Positions 58,720 through 64,000 of a stretch of 64,000 nucleotides of DNA are shown here, piece after piece. Source of the DNA: Mycobacterium sp. PSTR-4-N (GTDB taxonomy: Bacteria; Actinomycetota; Actinomycetes; Mycobacteriales; Mycobacteriaceae). The stretch is from NCBI RefSeq assembly GCF_022348085.1, contig NZ_JAKRFN010000001.1, positions 186,001 to 250,000 on the forward strand, given 5' to 3'. Position 1 is the stretch's first letter, and every line of letters begins with the position of its first letter. A program made the translations under genes and the position numbers. The notes under the pieces were generated by a model. That model was given only the letters and a program-made list of their open reading frames with translations. It ran no database searches and was not told the origin of the DNA.

Positions 58720-60102
58720 GTGACAGAGACACTGAACGGACAGTCGGCGCACACTCAGGCCCCATCCGATGTCGCCGAGATTGCCGAGCGGTTGACCGCG
58801 GCGGGAGTCAAGTACGCCGCGATCAGCTTCGTGGACATGCATGGCAAACCGAAGGCCAAGATGGTGCCGCTCGGGCACCTGGGACAGGCGGCACGCGGCT
58901 CCGAGATGTTCACCGGCGCCGCGCTGGACGGGGTGCCGCAGGACGTCAACGACGACGAGGTTGCCCCGCACCCTGATCTGGGCGCGGCCATCATCGCGCC
59001 GTTCAATCGCGAGGTGGCGTGGTTTCCCGGTGACCTCTACATCGGTGACACCCCGTTCGAAGCCTGCAGCAGAGGCATTCTCAAGCGGGTCACCGCCGAA
59101 GCCGCCGAGCTGGGGTACACGTTCAACCTGGGTATCGAGACCGAGTTCTTTCTGCTCAGCGATGCCAGCGGCACACCGGCTCCGGCCAGTGCCGACGACA
59201 ACCTCGACAAGCCCTGCTACGACCTGCGCGGGCTGCTGCACAACTATGCGGTGGTCGACGAGATCGTGTCGGCCATGAACGACCTGGGGTGGGACGTCTA
59301 CTCGTTCGACCACGAGGACGGCAACGGGCAGTTCGAGACCGACTTCACCTACACCGACGCGGTCACCATGTCCGACCGGCTGGTGTTCTTCCGCATGATG
59401 GTCGGCGAGATCGCCCGAAAGCACGGTCTGTTCGCATCCTGGATGCCCAAACCGTTCGCCGACCGTACCGGCAGCGGAGCCCACTACAACATGTCGCTGG
59501 CCGACACCGACGGCCGAAACCTGTTCGCCGACGGCGACGACAGGCGGGGATGCGGACTGTCCGAGCTGGGGTACCACTTCACCGCCGGGATACTGCGCCA
59601 CGCGTCGGCGATCTGCGCGGTGATCGCCCCGACCGTGAACAGCTACAAACGGCTGGTGAAGCAGGGCAGCATGTCCGGGTTGACCTGGGCGCCGATCTTC
59701 GCCTGCTACGGCGACAACAACCGCACCAACATGATGCGGATACCCAGGGGCGGTGGACGCGTCGAATGCCGCGCCGCCGACAGCGCGAACAACCCCTACC
59801 TCGGCGCCGCACTGATGCTGGCCGCCGGCCTCGAGGGCATCCGCGAAGGCCTGGACCCCGGAGAGCCCAACCGCGACAACCTCTACAGCCTGTCCGAGGA
59901 GGAGTTGGCCGCCCGTCAGATCGGTTGGCTGCCTCGATCGCTGGGCGAGGCGATCGACGCGCTCGAGGCGGATCCTCTGGTTCGCAACGTCTTCGGCGAC
60001 GCGATGTTCGACTCCTACATCGCCGAGAAGCGGGCCGAGTGGAACTCGTTCACCGCTCACGTGTCGTCGTGGGAGACCGACCGCTATCTGAGGTTCTGGT
60101 GA
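58720..60102 (+). CDS. glnT: Type III glutamine synthetase / glutamate-amine ligase (GlnT family)
   Basis: A 460-residue enzyme of the glutamine synthetase superfamily. Visible motifs are FVDMHGKPKAKMVP, GIETEFFLL (metal-binding Glu), GSGAHYNMSL (ammonium/glutamate pocket), NSYKRL and NNRTNMMRIP (ATP/arginine flap). It resembles rhizobial GlnT, class III glutamate-ammonia ligase, more than housekeeping GlnA and lacks the GlnA adenylylation-loop pattern. Related enzymes use methylamine or other amines. The GTG at 58720 with AGGAG upstream is preferred to the longer frame. Its TGA overlaps the creatininase GTG (GTGA). Confidence 0.85.
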   Translation: MTETLNGQSAHTQAPSDVAEIAERLTAAGVKYAAISFVDMHGKPKAKMVPLGHLGQAARGSEMFTGAALDGVPQDVNDDEVAPHPDLGAAIIAPFNREVAWFPGDLYIGDTPFEACSRGILKRVTAEAAELGYTFNLGIETEFFLLSDASGTPAPASADDNLDKPCYDLRGLLHNYAVVDEIVSAMNDLGWDVYSFDHEDGNGQFETDFTYTDAVTMSDRLVFFRMMVGEIARKHGLFASWMPKPFADRTGSGAHYNMSLADTDGRNLFADGDDRRGCGLSELGYHFTAGILRHASAICAVIAPTVNSYKRLVKQGSMSGLTWAPIFACYGDNNRTNMMRIPRGGGRVECRAADSANNPYLGAALMLAAGLEGIREGLDPGEPNRDNLYSLSEEELAARQIGWLPRSLGEAIDALEADPLVRNVFGDAMFDSYIAEKRAEWNSFTAHVSSWETDRYLRFW

Positions 60103-60842
60103 GCCACCGCTGGGAAGAACTCACCTCGACGCAGCTCACGCACCGCCCGGCCGCCGACCCGGACTGCGTCGCACTCATCCCGGTGGGGGCGACCGAGCAG
60201 CACGGCCCGCACCTACCCGTCGGCACCGACACCATCCTGGCTGCCGCGGTCGCCGATGCCGCCGCCGGTGACATCGCACTCGTACTACCTCCGATTGCCT
60301 ATGGCTCCAGCCTGTTCCACGGGTCGGCATTGGCCGGAACGGTGGCGTTCAGTGGTGAGGAGACGGCGGCGACCGCCTACCGCGTCGCGCGTGCTTGCGT
60401 CGACTCCGGTGTGCGACGCGTGCTGTTCGTCAACGGCCACGTCGGAAACGCCGCCGCTCTATGGATCGCCTGCGATCACTTCAGGCGCGACCTGCCGCAG
60501 GCGCGCATCGGGGTCATGCAGTGGTGGGATCTCACGGCCGACATCGCCCGGCGCGCCACCGCCGACGCGATCGACTGGCACGCCAACGCCGCGGAGACCT
60601 CGTTGATGCTGGCGGTACGGCCAGAATTGGTGGACGTCGAGGCCATGGCGCACGCAGACGACCCGGACCGGACCGAAGGACTCGTCTTCCGCTACCCCGT
60701 GGGGTCGGTGTCGACGAACGGAGTGACCGGTCATCCGTCGCGCGCATCTGAAAGCTTCGGGCTCGAACTGTGGCGCGATGTGGTGTCCGCGGCGCGCGAC
60801 GTCGTCGTCCGTGCCCACGTCGAACAGCCGCCGGTGAGCTGA
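60099..60842 (+). CDS. Creatininase-family amidohydrolase
   Basis: A 247-residue metal-dependent amidohydrolase. Metal ligands are in VGATEQHGPHLPVGTD, VNGHVGN and HANAAETS. The family includes creatinine amidohydrolase and MftE of mycofactocin maturation; no mycofactocin genes are nearby, so a small-molecule amide substrate is more likely. Coupling with a GlnT-type ligase and a TetR regulator suggests one nitrogen-scavenging pathway. Confidence 0.85.
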   Translation: MSHRWEELTSTQLTHRPAADPDCVALIPVGATEQHGPHLPVGTDTILAAAVADAAAGDIALVLPPIAYGSSLFHGSALAGTVAFSGEETAATAYRVARACVDSGVRRVLFVNGHVGNAAALWIACDHFRRDLPQARIGVMQWWDLTADIARRATADAIDWHANAAETSLMLAVRPELVDVEAMAHADDPDRTEGLVFRYPVGSVSTNGVTGHPSRASESFGLELWRDVVSAARDVVVRAHVEQPPVS

Positions 60843-60852
60843 CCGTCGTACA

Positions 60853-61599
60853 GTGACACCCGTGCCACCATCCGAGCGGCGCGCGCAGGTCCGCACAATC
60901 GGACGGCCCCGCCGTGACGCCGAATCAGCACCCGCGGGATCGCCCCGCGCGGGCATCGTCAACGCCGCGACTCGGCTGTTCAGCGAAAAGGGTTACGCGC
61001 AAACGACAATGAGTGACATCGCCCGCGCGGCGGGTCTGCAGCAGTCGTCGCTGTACTACTGGTTCCGCAACAAAGAGCAACTGCTGGGTGAGACGCTGGT
61101 GGTCAACCGCGCACCGCTGAGGTTCATCGCCGAGGTCGGCGCCGGCTCCGGGTCACCGGCAGTGAAGCTCTATCGGCTGTTGCGGTTCGACACCATGCAG
61201 CTGGCGCTCTCGCCGATCGACTTCAATGAGATCCAGCGCATTGCTCACGCGCAGCGTGCCGACTTCCACCAGTTCTGGGCCGACTACGAACGACTCAAGA
61301 ACTGGGTGGTCGACCTCATCGGTGCCGCGATCAACGAGGGCAAGTTCATCGAGTGCGACCGCGAGGAAACCGCCGGCCTGCTCCTCAACTTCGACGAGGG
61401 AGCACAGAAGCGCACCCGGCTGCACACCGACCACGACGACCGTGCGGAGGAAGCGGTGCGCGTCGGCGAGCAGGTCGCCATCATCGCCGTGCGCGGTCTG
61501 CTCAAGCGGCCCAGTGAGATCGCCCGGATTCAAGCGCAGGCGGCTCAGTTCGACGATGCGGCCATCGCGCTGCGCGCTGCCGGAACGGCGGCGGACTGA
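60853..61599 (+). CDS. TetR-family transcriptional regulator
   Basis: A 248-residue TetR protein with a clear N-terminal helix-turn-helix (TMSDIARAAGLQQSSLYYWFRNKEQLL in two parts, about residues 45-90). It starts ten bases after the creatininase stop and likely controls the glnT-creatininase operon from its end. GTG at 60853 or 60862 may be used. Stretches of its ligand domain are rich in charged residues (GAQKRTRLHTDHDDRAEE). Confidence 0.85.
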   Translation: MTPVPPSERRAQVRTIGRPRRDAESAPAGSPRAGIVNAATRLFSEKGYAQTTMSDIARAAGLQQSSLYYWFRNKEQLLGETLVVNRAPLRFIAEVGAGSGSPAVKLYRLLRFDTMQLALSPIDFNEIQRIAHAQRADFHQFWADYERLKNWVVDLIGAAINEGKFIECDREETAGLLLNFDEGAQKRTRLHTDHDDRAEEAVRVGEQVAIIAVRGLLKRPSEIARIQAQAAQFDDAAIALRAAGTAAD

Positions 61600-61922
61600 G
61601 GAGTCCGAAACACGAAGTCCGACAGCGCTTTTGGTCCAGGAATCAGCAACCACAGGCGTTGCGGTGGGAATGCAGGATCAAACGAAACGTCGCGCCCGGT
61701 AGGTGTCAGCTCAGGGAGTCGCCGAACGCATTTGGTCGCAGACGGCCGAGGAGTTTGCGGCGAAGTCGGGTCCGCGGCTGCCCTCCTGCTCGGTCCAGTA
61801 GTCGATCCCGACTGGCTTCCGCGCGGCGTCGGAACAACGTTGCGGACTTCGATGTTGCGGCGTGATGGGGTGGGCGCTGGCTGAGCGGTCGCCGCGGGCG
61901 TGATTCGGTGAAGGAGAGATTC
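61600..61922. other. Gene-poor gap with a possible minus-strand gene remnant
   Basis: No intact gene is seen. On the minus strand, about 61835-61711, a frame with good codon bias encodes GIDYWTEQEGSRGPDF and ends at TGA (61711-61713), but there is no start codon and upstream codon bias is lost, so it may be the tail of a decayed gene of unrecognised family. AAGGAG at the right end is the ribosome site of the next gene. Confidence 0.35.
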
Positions 61923-62957
61923 ATGGCGGTGACGATGAGGCGCTGGGAGATGGACGGTGTGGGTCGGGAGCACCTTCGGTTGAGAGATGTGTCGATCCCG
62001 CCTCCGGCGGCACATGAGGTGCTGGTCCGCGTCGCGGCGGTGGCGTTGAACCACCGCGACAAGATGGTGATCGACAGCGGCCGCGGTCTCCCCTTGGAGC
62101 TCCCGTTCACCCCCGGGTCGGACATGGCAGGAACGGTGGTGACGGTCGGCGAAACTGTAACCCGGGTCCGCACGGGTGACCGCGTGCTGTCCACGATCAC
62201 TCCCGACTGGATCGATGGCCCCCGCCCGGGCGACGCTCGCCACCTCTGGTACCGGACGCTGGGCGGGTTCTACCCCGGTGTCCTGGCCGAGTACGTGGTA
62301 CTGCCCGAAGAGTGGGTGGTGCGTGCGCCGACGACACTGGACGCCGGTGAAGCAACCACCCTCGTGACCGCCGGCCTCACCGCGTGGTTCGGACTTGTCG
62401 AGCGCGGTGGTGTGCGCTCCGGGGATACCGTGCTCGTCGAGGGTACGGGTGGCGTCGCGCTATTCGGGCTGCAGATCGCCAAAGCGCACGGAGCCACGGT
62501 GATCGTCTCAGGCCGCGTCGAAAACCGTGCGAGGGCTGAAGAACTCGGAGCCGACCACGTCATCGACCGGACACGCGACGACTGGGCCGAGGAGCTGTGG
62601 CGCATCACTGCCGATCGCGGAGTCGACCACGTCCTCGAGGTGGTAGGCGGCGCTCACCTGAATGCGGCAGCACAAGTCGCAAGCGTGGGTGCGCGCATTT
62701 ACCTGATCGGCGCGGTCGGCGGCTGGACCGTCGAAACCGCGGTCGAGCCACTGCTGTTCAAGGACATCACGATTCACGGAATCGGAACCGGGCATCGGCG
62801 GGCACTAGAAGATCTCGTCGGCTTCGTCGACGACGCGCACCTACGACCCGTGATCGATCGAAAGTACGACTTTGAAGACCTTGCCGCCGCACTGGATCAT
62901 CTGGACCGGGGTCCGTTCGGCAAGGTGGTTGTCGAAATCAGTACTGCCGCGTGGTGA
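61923..62957 (+). CDS. NAD(P)-dependent alcohol dehydrogenase/quinone oxidoreductase family protein (MDR)
   Basis: A 344-residue MDR protein. The N-terminal GroES-like domain has LPFTPGSDMAGTV in place of the zinc-ligand GHE motif, and the nucleotide fold has VEGTGGVALFGLQIAKAHGA. It is thus zinc-independent or a zinc-poor variant. The ATG at 61923 has AAGGAG seven bases upstream. No clear operon partner is present. Confidence 0.83.
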   Translation: MAVTMRRWEMDGVGREHLRLRDVSIPPPAAHEVLVRVAAVALNHRDKMVIDSGRGLPLELPFTPGSDMAGTVVTVGETVTRVRTGDRVLSTITPDWIDGPRPGDARHLWYRTLGGFYPGVLAEYVVLPEEWVVRAPTTLDAGEATTLVTAGLTAWFGLVERGGVRSGDTVLVEGTGGVALFGLQIAKAHGATVIVSGRVENRARAEELGADHVIDRTRDDWAEELWRITADRGVDHVLEVVGGAHLNAAAQVASVGARIYLIGAVGGWTVETAVEPLLFKDITIHGIGTGHRRALEDLVGFVDDAHLRPVIDRKYDFEDLAAALDHLDRGPFGKVVVEISTAAW

Positions 62958-62984
62958 TGGCATGCTCACGTCGAGTTCGAGAGG

Positions 62985-63290
62985 TGAACGTCATCACCTA
63001 CCAAGACGGGCGCCCACCCCACGCCCGGACACCATCCGGCGATTCGACCGCCTACCTGCGCGCAGGGCCCGCGCGCATCCATGTTCAGCACCTCCGGCGC
63101 TCATACGCCACAGCGGCGTTGGAGGCGGGTATGTAGCCCAAAAATGGTCAATGACCGGAGCCGACATGCCCACGTCGGGTTCTTCCTGGAAACCTGCGCA
63201 CACGTGGTGAAGAAGGACGACCAGGAGCCAACGAGCAGGCCGCCTCGTTCCTTCTCGGACCCGACCCTCCACTCGTCACCAAGTAATGCG
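62985..63290 (+). pseudogene. Degenerate tyrosine recombinase (phage-type integrase) C-terminus
   Basis: Fragments in different frames together resemble the end of a phage integrase: ITYQDGRPPH then PDTIRRFDRL in another frame, back to RIHVQHLRRSYATAALEAGM (ending at a TAG, 63134-63136), then PKMVNDRSRHAHVGFFLE and TCAHVVKKDD in a third frame. Intact relatives have HDLRHSYATAALEAGV followed by a GH box and a Tyr. The HxLR histidine region and the GH box are mutated, the catalytic Tyr position reads Cys, and at least three frame changes are needed. It is a dead remnant of an integrated element. Confidence 0.75.
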
Positions 63291-63316
63291 CATGGCTGGG
63301 TTCACAAAAGACATGA

Positions 63317-63350
63317 AAACGGCCCCCGGAGTTTCCTCCGAGGGCCGTTT
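63317..63350 (+). terminator. Strong hairpin, terminator-like
   Basis: Arms of 15 bases, AAACGGCCCCCGGAG and CTCCGAGGGCCGTTT, pair with a single mismatch around a TTTC loop; the right arm ends in TTT. The A/T-ended, GC-rich stem is typical of an intrinsic terminator working in both directions. It ends seven bases before the possible attachment-site remnant. Confidence 0.75.
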
Positions 63351-63356
63351 CACTGA

Positions 63357-63369
63357 GTAGCGGGGACAG
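63357..63369. other. Possible attachment-site remnant
   Basis: GTAGCGGGGACAG looks like the reverse complement of a tRNA 3' end (CTGTCCCCGCTAC). No tRNA body is attached. Sitting between an integrase remnant with terminator and an IS left end, it may be a leftover att core. Speculative. Confidence 0.25.
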
Positions 63370-64000
63370 TGTGGTGTTTCAGGACATCGGAATAGGGTGT
63401 CTCACGACATCGGCATAGGTAATTCAGCCAGTTTCGGCTGGTGTCGAAGGCTCGTCTGGTCATCACCGCAGTCCTTGTCGAGGGCCGCTCACAATCGCAG
63501 GTCGCCCGCGATTACGGCGTCTCCTAAAGCTGGATCTCGAGGCTGATCAAGCGCTACACCCTCGACGGCGACGCCGCGTTCGAACCCCGCTCCCGGCGCC
63601 CCCACACCAGCCCAGGCCGGCTCCCACAATCCACCATCGACCTCATCATCGACCTGCGCCGCACCCTGACCGGCAAAGGCCTCGACGCCGGCCCCCACAC
63701 CATCGCCTGGCACCTCGAACACCACCACCACCTGCGTGTATCAGCCGCGACGATCAGCCGCCACCTCACCCGCGCCGGCCTCGTCGAACCCACCCCGCAG
63801 AAACGCCCCAAAAGCTCCTACATCCGTTTCGCCGCCGCCCAACCGAATGAACGCTGGCAAGCCGACTTCACCCACTGGCGCCTCACACACGGAGCCGACA
63901 CCGAAATCCTGTGCTGGCTTGACGACTGCTCACGCCTGGCCATCTCCGTCACCGCCCACCGCCGCATCACCGGCGCCATCGTCGTCACCGAATTCACCAA
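63370..64000 (+). mobile_element. IS481-family insertion sequence, left part (cut by window end)
   Basis: The element appears to start near 63370 with TGTGGTGTTTCAGGAC, a TGT-type terminus seen in mycobacterial IS481 relatives, followed by a short repeat (GACATCGGAAT and GACATCGGCAT). A transposase frame begins about 70 bases inside. The right end lies beyond the window, so the terminal repeat and target duplication cannot be checked. Confidence 0.72.
63441..64000 (+). pseudogene. IS481-family transposase with in-frame stop, partial
   Basis: Reading from the GTG at 63441 gives VSKARLVITAVLVEGRSQSQ and VARDYGVS, the helix-turn-helix of IS481 transposases, then TAA at 63525-63527, then in the same frame SWISRLIKRYTLDGDAAF and on through the DDE domain (WQADFTHWRL, LCWLDDCSRLAIS) to the window end without further stops. 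A single nonsense change, where relatives have a sense codon, therefore interrupts an otherwise intact gene. Unless translation restarts, the protein lacks its first about 28 residues and is probably inactive. Confidence 0.8.

Noticed and set aside
60099-60842. Mycofactocin protease MftE
   Set aside because: No mftA, mftB or mftC genes are nearby and the partner genes are nitrogen-related, so only the family name is given.

Overview
The window is GC-rich, densely packed actinobacterial chromosome. Protein families point to an environmental, fast-growing Mycobacterium (Mycolicibacterium type). It contains recognisable counterparts of M. tuberculosis NuoN, FabG3 (Rv2002), EthA-type monooxygenase, Tgs1, PfkB, OtsB1 (Rv2006), Rv2004c, Rv0079/RafH, Acg, Rv1733c and DosS. 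No rRNA, tRNA or CRISPR array was seen. Most genes overlap or abut as short operons.

Left part (1-23.7 kb): metabolism. The 3' end of nuoN is followed by a TetR regulator divergent from a phosphotransferase/unknown pair, and by an EthA-type Baeyer-Villiger monooxygenase. A tightly coupled operon of glutaryl-CoA dehydrogenase, aldehyde dehydrogenase and class III CoA-transferase comes next, which I read as a glutarate-degradation pathway, with a convergent PucR regulator and a divergent amine oxidase. Then come a hydrolase, a quinone oxidoreductase, a large LuxR/AAA regulator, two SDRs, small membrane and secreted proteins, a GAF-GGDEF diguanylate cyclase, a second BVMO and a zinc alcohol dehydrogenase.

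Middle part (23.7-58.2 kb): a dormancy/hypoxia island. It holds a DosS/DosT-type haem-GAF histidine kinase, a PPOx-fold protein, a group 3b [NiFe] hydrogenase operon with its maturation protease, a Tgs1-type triacylglycerol synthase, two Acg-type nitroreductases, two Rv1733c-like membrane proteins and a RafH ribosome-hibernation factor. It also has a GAF/SpoIIE/HATPase phosphatase with STAS partner, PfkB, an OtsB1/GH65 fusion, PEP synthase, an MgtA-type ATPase, a TPCP-type (P1B-5) metal ATPase ending in a hemerythrin domain, an Rv2004c-like kinase and four universal stress proteins. Seven DosR-box-like sites, one matching all 12 informative positions of the M. tuberculosis consensus as I recall it, lie upstream of these transcription units. 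No DosR response regulator is encoded here, so the regulator must lie elsewhere. The genes fit a programme for surviving oxygen loss: H2/NAD(P)H exchange, lipid and trehalose storage, ribosome hibernation, gluconeogenic PEP supply and ion homeostasis.

Right part (58.2-64 kb): a type III glutamine synthetase, creatininase-family amidohydrolase and TetR operon behind a lower-GC leader, an NAD(P)-dependent oxidoreductase, a frameshifted tyrosine-recombinase remnant, a strong terminator-like hairpin, and the left end of an IS481-family element whose transposase carries an in-frame stop. This edge looks like a decayed integration site.
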